Origin: Candidatus Bathyarchaeota archaeon
GTDB taxonomy: Archaea > Thermoproteota > Bathyarchaeia > Bathyarchaeales > DTEX01
Assembly: GCA_018397055.1 (NCBI GenBank)
Contig: JAGTQS010000043.1
Coordinates: forward strand, 1-14,435
Direction: 5' to 3'
DNA: 14,435 nt
Part shown: positions 7,336-14,361 of the stretch, one piece after another
Numbering within the stretch: the stretch's first letter is position 1
Layout: the number at the start of each line of letters is the position of its first letter
Notes under the pieces: generated by a model
What the model was told of the DNA's origin: nothing
What the model saw: only the letters and a program-made list of their open reading frames with translations
Databases searched by the model: none
Made by a program: the position numbers and the translations under genes

Positions 7336-7608
7336 TTAAGAATTCTGTTTTTCAGATATTCTTTCAATTTCTCTTTCGACGCTTCTTAGGAGCTCAGGTT
7401 TTGTTAACATCAACACTGCAAGGGAATGCGAGCATCTTCCTCGGCGGATGAATCCAGGACAGTTGCAGTTTATTTCTCCGTTGATTTTTTGGGCAACTGT
7501 GTAGGTTCCGTGTTCTCCAACCACGTTGTAGGCTCCTTCACCTATGTGTTCCACTTTCCTCTTTTGAATGAGGTCGTAGGCTTTCCTAATCATCTTGTCT
7601 ATTGGCAA
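7336..7608 (-). CDS. Small SWIM zinc-finger protein
   Basis: This 90-residue protein carries a single SWIM domain with the metal ligands C48, C50, C59 and H61 (NCNCPGFIRRGRCSH, the CxCx8CxH pattern). Short helices lie on both sides, and the last one is charged (SVEREIERISEKQ). SWIM domains bind DNA or protein partners and occur in archaeal and eukaryotic recombination factors, among others. This one stands alone, so it may be an adaptor. The first in-frame start is TTG at 7608, with a purine-rich GAAGGGGA directly before it. ATG at 7593 (Met6) is an alternative. A good TATA box at 7651-7662 serves either. It ends 111 bases before the aRF1 gene on the same strand. A more specific role cannot be read. 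Confidence 0.8.
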   Translation of the reverse strand: MPIDKMIRKAYDLIQKRKVEHIGEGAYNVVGEHGTYTVAQKINGEINCNCPGFIRRGRCSHSLAVLMLTKPELLRSVEREIERISEKQNS

Positions 7609-7650
7609 TCCCCTTCGCCAGCGTCAAAACTAAAATCCAATATTAATGCA

Positions 7651-7662
7651 ATATATATAAAG
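7651..7662 (-). promoter_or_regulatory. TATA box for the SWIM-protein gene
   Basis: CTTTATATATAT on the minus strand is one of the two best archaeal TATA matches in the window. It predicts a transcription start near 7627, about 20 bases before the TTG at 7608 and 35 before the ATG at 7593. Confidence 0.6.
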
Positions 7663-7699
7663 TTGGCTAAACCAGAGTTGTCTTTGGTTTCTATTGCTT

Positions 7700-8617
7700 C
7701 TATTTTTGAAGCCATTTTTTCTTGATCTTGCATGCCACCGTATAAGCTGGATCAAAAACGTTTCCAACATCATATTCAACACATTGCCCAAGCAAAATAT
7801 GCAAAGAACGATCTGTCAAGTCATAATCTTCTTTAAGCCACCTTACCATCTCGGTTGTAGCAATCTGAAGAGCTTGGTCCAAAGGGCAAGCGTTACCCAC
7901 CGTCATCAGATATTCTCGATTCTCTGCACGTGGCCAGTTGATATTTTTGTTTTTAATTAGACTAACTGTGAATTTTACGTCGAACGAAACTTCAATCCCA
8001 GTTCCAGCAATTTCACCATCAGCTTGGACTGCATGTCCATCTCCAACAAAGAATAACGCACCTGGCATAAAAACTGGGAAATACATGGTTACTCCAGATA
8101 CAAACCCATTGTAATCCATGTTTCCTCCATATTGTCCAGATGTAATAGACGAGATAGATTGACCGTCTTCAGGAGCTACGCCGATGCAGCCAAGCAAAGG
8201 ATGTAGAGGCAAAACAATTTGTCCCATCTTGGTTTTGGGATTAAGTAAAGTCGCAGTTCCTTTCTCAAGGTCCAGTTTCCACTCCGCAGTTATACTTGGT
8301 TCTATATTCATAAACTCAGAAACATAACGTGGCTCCAAAACATGAGGTGCAATAACAGTTGACGACCTTCCTATCTGTCTGTTTGGCCACAGCCGATCTA
8401 ATTGAACCGCTAATACATCTCCGGGTTCAGCACCCTCAACATAAAATGGTCCGGTTAACGGGTTTGGGCCAGAAGCGACTTGGTCATCTTTAAAGTCTCT
8501 TCCTGCATTATCAACTGTTTTTGTTACAACAGTGTCTCCATCCTTTATTCTCAGAACAGGCTCATAAGAGCCAAAGGTTTTATAATATTTCATAGGTTCA
8601 AAATTGTGCACAGTCAT
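7700..8617 (-). CDS. Acetamidase/formamidase family amidohydrolase
   Basis: This 305-residue protein of the FmdA/AmdA family hydrolyses short amides such as formamide or acetamide to the acid plus ammonia in the cytoplasm. It shows the family's ordered motifs: GPNPLTGPFYVEGAEPGDVL (about 50-69), the LGCIGVAP segment (142-149), the metal-site-like GQYGGNMDYN (161-170), and GDGHAVQADGEIAGTGIE (192-209). Two small departures are Tyr in place of the more usual His before GGNMD, and Ala in place of Gly in the QGDGE stretch. Either could shift substrate choice. The length is normal for the compact family members. It has no amide transporter or nitrogen regulator beside it. The start at 8617 has an AAGTGA-like site upstream, and Met9 is less likely. 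The true substrate is unknown. Confidence 0.9.
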   Translation of the reverse strand: MTVHNFEPMKYYKTFGSYEPVLRIKDGDTVVTKTVDNAGRDFKDDQVASGPNPLTGPFYVEGAEPGDVLAVQLDRLWPNRQIGRSSTVIAPHVLEPRYVSEFMNIEPSITAEWKLDLEKGTATLLNPKTKMGQIVLPLHPLLGCIGVAPEDGQSISSITSGQYGGNMDYNGFVSGVTMYFPVFMPGALFFVGDGHAVQADGEIAGTGIEVSFDVKFTVSLIKNKNINWPRAENREYLMTVGNACPLDQALQIATTEMVRWLKEDYDLTDRSLHILLGQCVEYDVGNVFDPAYTVACKIKKKWLQK

Positions 8618-8807
8618 TCTTTTTCACTTCGTTTTAATCTGATTATTTTTACTGTAATCTGTTTACTAGTAAAGGTTCAATCTTTTTGGGTCATGTTTAT
8701 TTAACATTAGTACCTTTTATATTAGTGCTTCATTATACGTAACTGTTTTTATTATGATGTGCTGTTTATCTAATAGTTAATGAGAAAATCAGTTAAAAGG
8801 CGCACGT

Positions 8808-8819
8808 TTCTTATATATG
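8808..8819 (+). promoter_or_regulatory. TATA box for the COG2433 gene
   Basis: TTCTTATATATG is a strong archaeal TATA match, preceded by a purine-rich AAAAGG that could be the TFB recognition element. The predicted transcription start is near 8840. The box overlaps an upstream in-frame ATG at 8817 and so rules that codon out as the main start. Confidence 0.65.
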
Positions 8820-8846
8820 ATTTGTTTACGTTTCGGGAAATGGAAC

Positions 8847-10103
8847 ATGAAGCATCTTATCGTCGGAATTGATCCAGGTGTAAACGTTGGATTGGCCGCG
8901 ATCACGTTAAATGGTAAGCCAGTGCTAATTGAAAGCAAACGTAGCTGGAGCTTCTCCGACTTGATTAAGACAATCTCAGAGTTAGGTGAAGCCACAATTG
9001 TCTCAAGCGACGTTTCCCCTGCTCCTGAGCTTCTAGAACAGCTTTCGCATAAATTGAACGCTGTGCTTTTTGTCCCGTTGTTTTCGATGGCTGCCATTGA
9101 GAAACGACAAACAGCAAAGGAATACGCTCAAAATTTCGAGTTCAAGATCAGAAATGTTCATGAAGCTGATGCCTTAGCTGCAGCTGTTAAGGCTTACCGA
9201 CATTACCAAACAAGGTTGGAGCAAACAGAAGAAAAATTGAAACGACTAGGTCTTGATCCTCTCGTTGATGAGGTGAAAAGCCTTGTAGTGAGGGGATACA
9301 CCGTTAAAAGAGCAGTTCAGATGCTTCAAGACTCTAAACGCATCATTCCTCCGAAAATCGTGAAGAAGGCGGTTCCAACAGAGGAACATTTGAAGGATAT
9401 GGTTGCTGAGCTCGAAGCTAAACTAAGTTGGGAACAACAAAAATCAGAGGCTCTTAGACTGGAAAATAGGGAACTTCGGATGAAAGCGAAAACCTTAGAG
9501 TCTGAAATTGCTTCCTTAAAGAAGGCTATTGAAAAAGAGAGAAGTAGACAACAAGTAGAGATTAGGCGCGAAAGAGAATACGAAATTTTGTCAGATGAAC
9601 TTCAAAAAGCTAAGGCCAAGCTATCTGAGCTTTCTGTTCAGCTTGAAGATTATAAACACCTTTTCGATGAGGTGCAAAGACTTAGAGAACAAGAATCTCA
9701 AGGAAAAATAGTTCTTCTTAAGCCGATTGAAGCCTTTACCGAGAATGGATTGCAAAAAGCCTTCTATCTCTACAGCATAAAGGCGGGCGACTCAGTTTTG
9801 CTTCTTAACCCAAGTGGAGGAGGCGCCATGACCGCGGAAAAACTGTCCAAAAGAGGCATAAACGTGGTTGTCGCCCAAGGGTCAATGTCGCATCAAGCCC
9901 AAGAAGTTTTTACGCAGTATAAAGTTCCAGTGATTTCTGCGGAACGCCTAAAAATCGAGTGGCTGGAAGGATTACCATATGTTGATTCAGAATTCCTTAG
10001 GAAGGTTATGAAAGAGGCTAGCCAGACAGAGGTTACGAAAGCATACGAGGAAATCAGAACACTTTTGGAAGATCACAGAAAGGAGATTACCACAAAGGAT
10101 TAG
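8847..10103 (+). CDS. COG2433/DUF460 protein: RNase H-fold domain plus coiled coil
   Basis: This 418-residue archaeal protein is predicted to be a nuclease of the RuvC/YqgF RNase H fold. The N-terminal domain (1 to about 120) has the acidic positions expected for two-metal catalysis: D9 in GIDPGVNVG, D55 in SSDVSP, and E106 with D108 in HEADALAAAVKAY. A short helical segment (about 121-175) leads to a long coiled coil (about 177-285, rich in Glu, Lys and Arg). A compact C-terminal alpha/beta domain follows (about 286-385) with LLLNPSGGGAMTAEKLSKRGINVVVA. Family proteins I recall are longer and carry an extra N-terminal domain, so this looks like a short form. The start at ATG 8847 is preferred over 8817, which falls inside the TATA box. 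The function is unproven. It converges with the HhH gene, 12 bases between stops. Confidence 0.85.
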   Translation: MKHLIVGIDPGVNVGLAAITLNGKPVLIESKRSWSFSDLIKTISELGEATIVSSDVSPAPELLEQLSHKLNAVLFVPLFSMAAIEKRQTAKEYAQNFEFKIRNVHEADALAAAVKAYRHYQTRLEQTEEKLKRLGLDPLVDEVKSLVVRGYTVKRAVQMLQDSKRIIPPKIVKKAVPTEEHLKDMVAELEAKLSWEQQKSEALRLENRELRMKAKTLESEIASLKKAIEKERSRQQVEIRREREYEILSDELQKAKAKLSELSVQLEDYKHLFDEVQRLREQESQGKIVLLKPIEAFTENGLQKAFYLYSIKAGDSVLLLNPSGGGAMTAEKLSKRGINVVVAQGSMSHQAQEVFTQYKVPVISAERLKIEWLEGLPYVDSEFLRKVMKEASQTEVTKAYEEIRTLLEDHRKEITTKD

Positions 10104-10105
10104 TT

Positions 10106-10125
10106 TGAACACTTATCAATGTTCA
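10106..10125. terminator. Short inverted repeat between convergent stops
   Basis: TGAACA at 10106-10111 and TGTTCA at 10120-10125 can pair across an 8-base loop between the converging COG2433 and HhH genes. The loop holds the stop codon of the minus-strand gene. It could mark the 3' ends of both transcripts, but six pairs is weak. Confidence 0.25.
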
Positions 10126-10751
10126 GAAGCAGAGGCACAGTGGTTTTGAACCAGGCAGTTAAGGCACCTACGTTTTTTACAATACTCTAAGTTCAATCTT
10201 ACAAGGGCTGACTCATAGATTTCAATGTCCTTTAAGCCTATTTTTTGGGCTGTTTCTATTGCCATTTTTGATGGTTTCGGTTTTGCTTTTTCCCATTTTC
10301 TTCTGAGTTCTCTGAGAAAAATGTTGACGCAAACTGGTCCTATACCTTTGAACTCTATAAGCCTTTTTTCAAGGTCGTCTGGACTGTTTGACTGTTGATG
10401 AATTTTTTCAAGGTCTCCATATTTTTCTTTAAGATCCTTCATGATTGTTATCAGATTTGAGGCCGTGGAGAAATCATATCTTACGTATCCTCCTGAATCC
10501 AGAACCTCAACTAAACGGTCCCATCCAGCGTCCAAGATGCTGTCAGCCGTGGTTAATCCCGCTTCTTCAAATTTACGGAAGGTTTTCTTCGCAATCTCAG
10601 CAGAGATTCTTTTGGCAAAAAGTATTGATGCCAGAAACCATTTAAACCTGTCTTCTGGCTTAGTCAAATTTAAACCTAATTCTTCAGCGTAACTTTCCAG
10701 TATTCTGAGCTGGCTATTAACGGTCAGAAATTTTCGCCCTCTTTCCTTCAA
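10116..10751 (-). CDS. Endonuclease III-like HhH-GPD protein with Fe-S cluster motif
   Basis: This 211-residue protein has the endonuclease III (HhH-GPD) architecture used by base-excision DNA glycosylases. An N-terminal helical core leads to the helix-hairpin-helix EFKGIGPVCVNIFLREL (133-149). A C-terminal four-cysteine motif follows at C191, C196, C199 and C205 (CX4CX2CX5C). That resembles the [4Fe-4S] loop of Nth but has a shorter first gap (Nth has CX6CX2CX5C). The position of the lyase lysine (GxGxK in Nth) is Val140. The catalytic Asp, normally in a VDTHV-like stretch, is not evident in KPKPSKMAIETAQKIGL (157-173). It may be a divergent glycosylase or a DNA-binding non-enzyme. The start is TTG at 10751, since no ATG exists before residue 104. 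CTTATAAAC at about 10775-10783 lies about 25 bases upstream, suggesting an almost leaderless message. Confidence 0.8.
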   Translation of the reverse strand: MKERGRKFLTVNSQLRILESYAEELGLNLTKPEDRFKWFLASILFAKRISAEIAKKTFRKFEEAGLTTADSILDAGWDRLVEVLDSGGYVRYDFSTASNLITIMKDLKEKYGDLEKIHQQSNSPDDLEKRLIEFKGIGPVCVNIFLRELRRKWEKAKPKPSKMAIETAQKIGLKDIEIYESALVRLNLEYCKKRRCLNCLVQNHCASASEH

Positions 10752-10895
10752 TGTAATTTTTTACTATAAATTGTTTATAAGGATCTATTTAAGTCTAGAT
10801 TGAAAGTGTGTTTAATAATTGCATAATATTATTGGTTTTATAGTCCTAAGGTGAATTGCTTCTCAAGAGAAAAAAGTGAACTTAAGAATATGATG

Positions 10896-11939
10896 CTAGT
10901 AAGTATTATAAGATCGCTGGACTGCGAAAAAAATTATCTCTCTAATGAATTTTTTATAGCTTATTCCAGCAGCCTTCAGTGATCGGACGAACCCTGAGTC
11001 AAATGAGATATCTGGGTTTGCATTAACCTCTAAAACGAACGGTGTGCCATTTTTTAGACGGATATCGACCCGCGCGTAGTCTCTGCAGCCTAATAACTTA
11101 TAGGCCTTTAACGATGTCCTCTTGACGGTTCTTTCTACAGATGAAGATAATTTAGCTGGACAGACAGGTTTAGTATTTTGATATTCTTCACTTTTTTCTA
11201 GCCACTTTGCTGAATAGTCAACAATTTTTGGTTCTTTCTTATGTTCAAAAATTATCTCTGAGATTGGTAAAACCTTTGGTTTTTCGTTGCCGAGAATTGA
11301 CACATTAAGCTCTCGTCTGTCAATGTACTTTTCTACGAGAGCTGGTTGCTTGTACCGCCTATTAATGTAGTCTACTCGTGATTTGAGTTGCCGATTGTTT
11401 TTAACGAAGTTCTTCTTCATAATGCCTAGACTTGCATCCTCTCGTAAAGGTTTCACCATCAATGGAAACTCAACTTCATTTTTCCAATCCTTGTAACTAT
11501 CTAGGATTTGATAGTCCGGAGTAGGAATTCCATTGGCTCTCAGGATATGCTTTGTCAAACCTTTGTTTTGGCACAACCCTAGGGTCAAAGGCGGCGAACC
11601 AGTATACGGAATCTTTAGCAGTTCCAGCACTGCTGGCACATTCATTTCAAACTTGCTTCGTCTAAAAAAGGCTTCGCAAAGGTTCACAACGACATCTGGT
11701 CGAAACAGTTCCAATGAGTTGATAAGAGTTTTGACTTCGTCCTTGACTGGAAGCAAGTGACAAGACCAACGAATCTTCATAATGGCTTCTTGAACCGCCT
11801 TGACGTTGTCTTGAACCTTAGCCTCTGAAAATCTACTGTAATCCTCCTCAGAAATGTCCTTATAGATCACGTCAAAAAGAATTCCGACTCTAAAGTCCCA
11901 GGCAGCAACCTGTCTTCGGCCACGCTCAAACCTGAACAT
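10896..11939 (-). CDS. D-Ala-D-Ala-ligase-like ATP-grasp amino-acid ligase (paralogue B)
   Basis: This ATP-grasp ligase of 347 residues from the chosen start is a close paralogue of the gene at 197-1228. Both share YTGS-PLTLG-CQNK-LTK-ILRAN, YKQPALVE, RELNVSILGNE, CRDYAR and GFVRSL-AAGISY. They also share the same departures from Ddl: EDAS in the phosphate loop and AKW in the specificity loop. The metal ligands are D292, E304 and N306 (ARVDIRL, LEVNANPD). Two starts are possible. ATG 11975 would add MIPSLLLLSVIA, a hydrophobic leader with no place in this cytosolic fold, and it lies in a TATA-like CTATATGA stretch (about 11971-11978). ATG 11939 gives a normal N-terminus and is preferred. It sits alone, 144 bases before the HhH gene on the same strand and far from the aminomutase operon. 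The substrate is unknown. It probably does the same reaction as paralogue A on a related acceptor. Confidence 0.85.
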   Translation of the reverse strand: MFRFERGRRQVAAWDFRVGILFDVIYKDISEEDYSRFSEAKVQDNVKAVQEAIMKIRWSCHLLPVKDEVKTLINSLELFRPDVVVNLCEAFFRRSKFEMNVPAVLELLKIPYTGSPPLTLGLCQNKGLTKHILRANGIPTPDYQILDSYKDWKNEVEFPLMVKPLREDASLGIMKKNFVKNNRQLKSRVDYINRRYKQPALVEKYIDRRELNVSILGNEKPKVLPISEIIFEHKKEPKIVDYSAKWLEKSEEYQNTKPVCPAKLSSSVERTVKRTSLKAYKLLGCRDYARVDIRLKNGTPFVLEVNANPDISFDSGFVRSLKAAGISYKKFIREIIFFAVQRSYNTY

Positions 11940-12111
11940 TGCAATTACGCTTAACAATAATAAACTCGGAATCATATAGAAGTTTTGAAAGAAGAAAGGT
12001 CTTTAGTCCAGTAAAAATGAAGTGCGCATAATAGCTTAATAGCTAAACCATAATTCCCAACGCATTAGGTTTAAGTTAGTTGTTGTTATACTTCTACTTG
12101 GGAGGGTAAAG

Positions 12112-12510
12112 GTGCTTCGAAAATGCTTCATCGCGATTCTATTTATTATCTTACTGAATATGCCAAATGCAATCGAGACAAAGGCTGATTCTGTTTACGA
12201 AGAGTCTATAACGATTACCATTGGTTTAACAAAGGATATGAATTGCAGTGCTCATGTAACGTTCACAGTTTCAAGTCCAAATGGTCCAATTGATACCTCT
12301 GAATTTGTAAGTGAGCCGAGTTTCGTTTACTTATATGTTGAATGTAATCCATATGTAACTAATGGAATTTCTTGGGACACGCCTACGGTGCCTCATAATT
12401 TTTCCTATTCCACTCATGTTGAAGTATGTCTGAATACGAAGATGTTAGACAACCCTGTTCTAGACACATCTAAAGCTGATGCCTTGAAAAAAAATTTGAG
12501 GACTTGTTAA
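12112..12510 (+). CDS. Secreted surface protein, N-terminal half (frameshifted)
   Basis: These 132 residues hold a clear Sec signal peptide (MLRKCFIAILFIILLNMPNA, then ETKADS) followed by a beta-rich ectodomain with possible N-glycosylation sites (NCS, NFS). The start is GTG at 12112, supported by a strong GGGAGGG at 12100-12106. The frame ends abruptly after a run of eight A (12487-12494), and the next reading frame begins seven bases before this stop. Adding one A would give ALKKKFEDLLKVHLFYDEHL and fuse it in frame to the downstream half. The fused product would be about 350 residues, with an N-terminal signal peptide and a C-terminal membrane anchor. I recognise no family for the ectodomain. 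It is either one gene with a base-call error, one with programmed slippage, or a recent pseudogene. Confidence 0.75.
   Translation: MLRKCFIAILFIILLNMPNAIETKADSVYEESITITIGLTKDMNCSAHVTFTVSSPNGPIDTSEFVSEPSFVYLYVECNPYVTNGISWDTPTVPHNFSYSTHVEVCLNTKMLDNPVLDTSKADALKKNLRTC
12487..12494 (+). other. Run of eight A at the frameshift junction
   Basis: The tract A8 followed by TTTGAG contains A AAA AAT in the frame of the upstream half. A -1 slip here, or one extra A added by RNA polymerase, reads straight into the downstream half. A single missing base call in the homopolymer would look the same. Confidence 0.6.
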
Positions 12511-13163
12511 AGGTTCATCTTTTCTACGATGAACACTTGCGCGACTCCTTTGGCCAATCCTCCCTTAGCCTCCCCCCTTCTTCTAATAATACTGGTATCA
12601 TTTTTTATAATTACTTAACCGAGATTCCAGCAGTTGAAGAGTTTTGGAACGCCTTTTTAAGACAAGAGTATCCGGGATTTAGTGAGATTTTTTACTCGAA
12701 TCCTAGTAATGTACCCTTTGGCATAAGACTAAGGCTTGAAAAAATTGGCGACCAATATTTGTGGACATATCAAATTGTTTGTTTTGGTGAAAGATTTCCA
12801 ATAAGCTTCAACAAGGAATACGTGGTTAGCGTGAACGAAATGCTTGGGCACGTGGGAGCTGTGGATTCTGCGCCTGAAGCTTTATCATCGAACGTCGTCA
12901 TTCAGCTTTTTGTTGGAAATGGAAATTGGACATTTGTTCCTCTTGAAACCGTGCCTGAGATGACTAAAACAGTGGACACGCCGGAACAAATCACGTTTCA
13001 AACCGACATCGCAGGTAGCAGCTACAATGACATCAAAATAAGGTTTAAGATTTTTGAGTCAAGCAATGACGCGACAACCACGTATGCAGCATCTATAGTA
13101 CTAGGCGCATTATTCTGCATAACTGGAATTCTTTTATTAAAGAGACGCAAGCCTAAGTCTTAA
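12504..13163 (+). CDS. Surface protein, C-terminal half with membrane anchor (frameshifted)
   Basis: These 219 codons from a nominal TTG continue the protein begun at 12112. There is no signal peptide of its own and no Shine-Dalgarno site at the TTG, so independent translation is unlikely. The sequence is beta-rich, with possible glycosylation sites (NNT, NWT). It ends in a single membrane helix (about residues 194-212, ASIVLGALFCITGILLL) and a KRRKPKS cytoplasmic tail. This is the layout of a type I membrane protein facing outward once joined to the signal peptide half. The open frame of about 220 codons without stops argues against an old pseudogene. I cannot name the family. The next gene has its own promoter, so this is probably a single-gene unit. 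Confidence 0.72.
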   Translation: MLKVHLFYDEHLRDSFGQSSLSLPPSSNNTGIIFYNYLTEIPAVEEFWNAFLRQEYPGFSEIFYSNPSNVPFGIRLRLEKIGDQYLWTYQIVCFGERFPISFNKEYVVSVNEMLGHVGAVDSAPEALSSNVVIQLFVGNGNWTFVPLETVPEMTKTVDTPEQITFQTDIAGSSYNDIKIRFKIFESSNDATTTYAASIVLGALFCITGILLLKRRKPKS

Positions 13164-13199
13164 AGTTACAGGATTTAAGAGCCTCATCTTGGCGAAGGT

Positions 13200-13207
13200 G
13201 TTATATC
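13200..13207 (+). promoter_or_regulatory. TATA-like box for the oxidoreductase gene
   Basis: GTTATATC lies 41-48 bases before the ATG at 13248 and predicts a start of transcription near 13229. The leader would contain the Shine-Dalgarno sequence GGAGG at 13236-13240, seven bases before the start codon. Confidence 0.45.
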
Positions 13208-13247
13208 TTTTCTTGTTGCCATATAAAGGCAAAATGGAGGATTCAAC

Positions 13248-14342
13248 ATGCAAGTTTATAAAGTTGCAATTATCGGTTCGGGTGGTCGTGGCAAGTGTCA
13301 CGCAAGAGCCTACGCTGTTAATCCTGAAGCTAAAATTGTGGCTTGCGCAGACATAAAAAAGGAAAACGCTGAAGCCCTTGCTGCGGAGCAAGGTCTTCCA
13401 AAATCTCAGATTTACTTAGACCATAAGGAAATGCTTCGTAAAGAGAAGCCTGACATAGTCAGCGTATGCACTTGGCCCGAGTCGCATGCGCAGATGGTAG
13501 TTGACAGCGTCGAAACAGGGGTAAAAGCCATCTTTCTCGAGAAACCTCTTGCTCCCACATGGGCTGAGTCTAAAAAACTTTATCAAGCATGCGTGGACGG
13601 CGGGGTTGTGCTTGCTGTTTGTCACCAGCGCAGGTTTGCGCCTCTTTTTGTTAAGGCTCGTGAACTTGCGAACAACGGCACAATTGGTCAGCTGCACAGG
13701 GTTGAAGGGTTCTGCCCAAACCTTTTCGATTGGGGCACGCACTGGTTTGACATGTTCAATTTCTACAACAACGACCAGCCTGCTGAATGGGTTATTGGTC
13801 AAATTAGCTACGAGTGGGAAAAGCCGTACACTTTTTTCGGGGTTCCCGTTGAGACTAATGGGCTTTCGTACATAAAATGGAAGAACGGCGTATGCGGGCT
13901 TATGGTTACGGGTCGAAACACTGGGGGAAGGTGTGCGAACAGGCTTATCGGAAGCAAGGGCATGATTGAGTTGGATGTTTTCTGGAACCACCAGATTTGG
14001 GGAGAAAAAAAGGAGGGACCAATTCTCCGTGTCCTGTCGGAGGACTCGAAAGGCTGGCTTACGCCGGAGCTCAGATACAGTTCTGGTGAGCTTTACCCTT
14101 ACAAGAACAGTGAACAGATGGAAGATGTGCTGGCGGTTAAAGACCTGATTGAATGTCTGAAAACAGGGAGAGAGCCGGTTTTGGCTGGATGGAAGGCGCT
14201 TCAGGCAACTGAGCTCATCTTCGCTACTTACGAGTCTAGCCGTAGGAGAGCAAGGGTTTATCTTCCACTGGACATCGAAGACTCCCCATATATCTCAATG
14301 CTTGAGTCAGGTGTTATTGGACCAAAAGCTAAAGGCCCTTAG
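13248..14342 (+). CDS. Gfo/Idh/MocA family NAD(P)-dependent oxidoreductase
   Basis: This 364-residue cytosolic dehydrogenase of the Gfo/Idh/MocA family oxidises or reduces sugars, inositols or similar polyols with NAD(P). The N-terminal Rossmann domain starts with VAIIGSGGRGKCHARAY (6-22), a GxGxxG-type loop, and reads ADIKKEN at the end of the second strand. It closes with the family's EKP at 98-100. The C-terminal domain (from about 125) has the catalytic-site segment DWGTHWFDMFNFY (161-173), with D161 and H165 matching the usual D/H pair. Length and motif order are normal. GGAGG at 13236-13240 fixes the ATG. No sugar-phosphate or transport gene lies beside it, so the substrate cannot be read. 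The gene is complete and ends just before a T-rich tract. Confidence 0.93.
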   Translation: MQVYKVAIIGSGGRGKCHARAYAVNPEAKIVACADIKKENAEALAAEQGLPKSQIYLDHKEMLRKEKPDIVSVCTWPESHAQMVVDSVETGVKAIFLEKPLAPTWAESKKLYQACVDGGVVLAVCHQRRFAPLFVKARELANNGTIGQLHRVEGFCPNLFDWGTHWFDMFNFYNNDQPAEWVIGQISYEWEKPYTFFGVPVETNGLSYIKWKNGVCGLMVTGRNTGGRCANRLIGSKGMIELDVFWNHQIWGEKKEGPILRVLSEDSKGWLTPELRYSSGELYPYKNSEQMEDVLAVKDLIECLKTGREPVLAGWKALQATELIFATYESSRRRARVYLPLDIEDSPYISMLESGVIGPKAKGP

Positions 14343-14360
14343 GTTTTTCCCTTTTTCTTT
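14343..14360 (+). terminator. T-rich terminator after the oxidoreductase gene
   Basis: Runs of T (TTTTT, TTTTT, TTT), broken only by single or few C bases and a G, begin two bases after the stop codon. Such T-rich tracts end transcription in archaea without a hairpin. Confidence 0.5.
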
Positions 14361-14361
14361 A

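Noticed and set aside
8817..8846. Upstream in-frame ATG extending the COG2433 protein by ten residues
   Set aside because: The ATG is inside the best TATA box of the window, so transcripts should begin downstream of it.
10860..10871. TTCTC-AA-GAGAA inverted repeat
   Set aside because: Five pairs with a two-base loop in A/T-rich spacer is expected by chance, and it matches no promoter or stop position.
11940..11975. Hydrophobic N-terminal extension (MIPSLLLLSVIA) of ligase paralogue B as a signal peptide
   Set aside because: ATP-grasp ligases need cytosolic ATP, the extension is absent from the paralogues, and its ATG overlaps a TATA-like stretch.
13416..13991. 191-codon minus-strand open frame inside the oxidoreductase gene
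   Set aside because: It is antisense to a gene with clear family motifs and shows no recognisable domain of its own.
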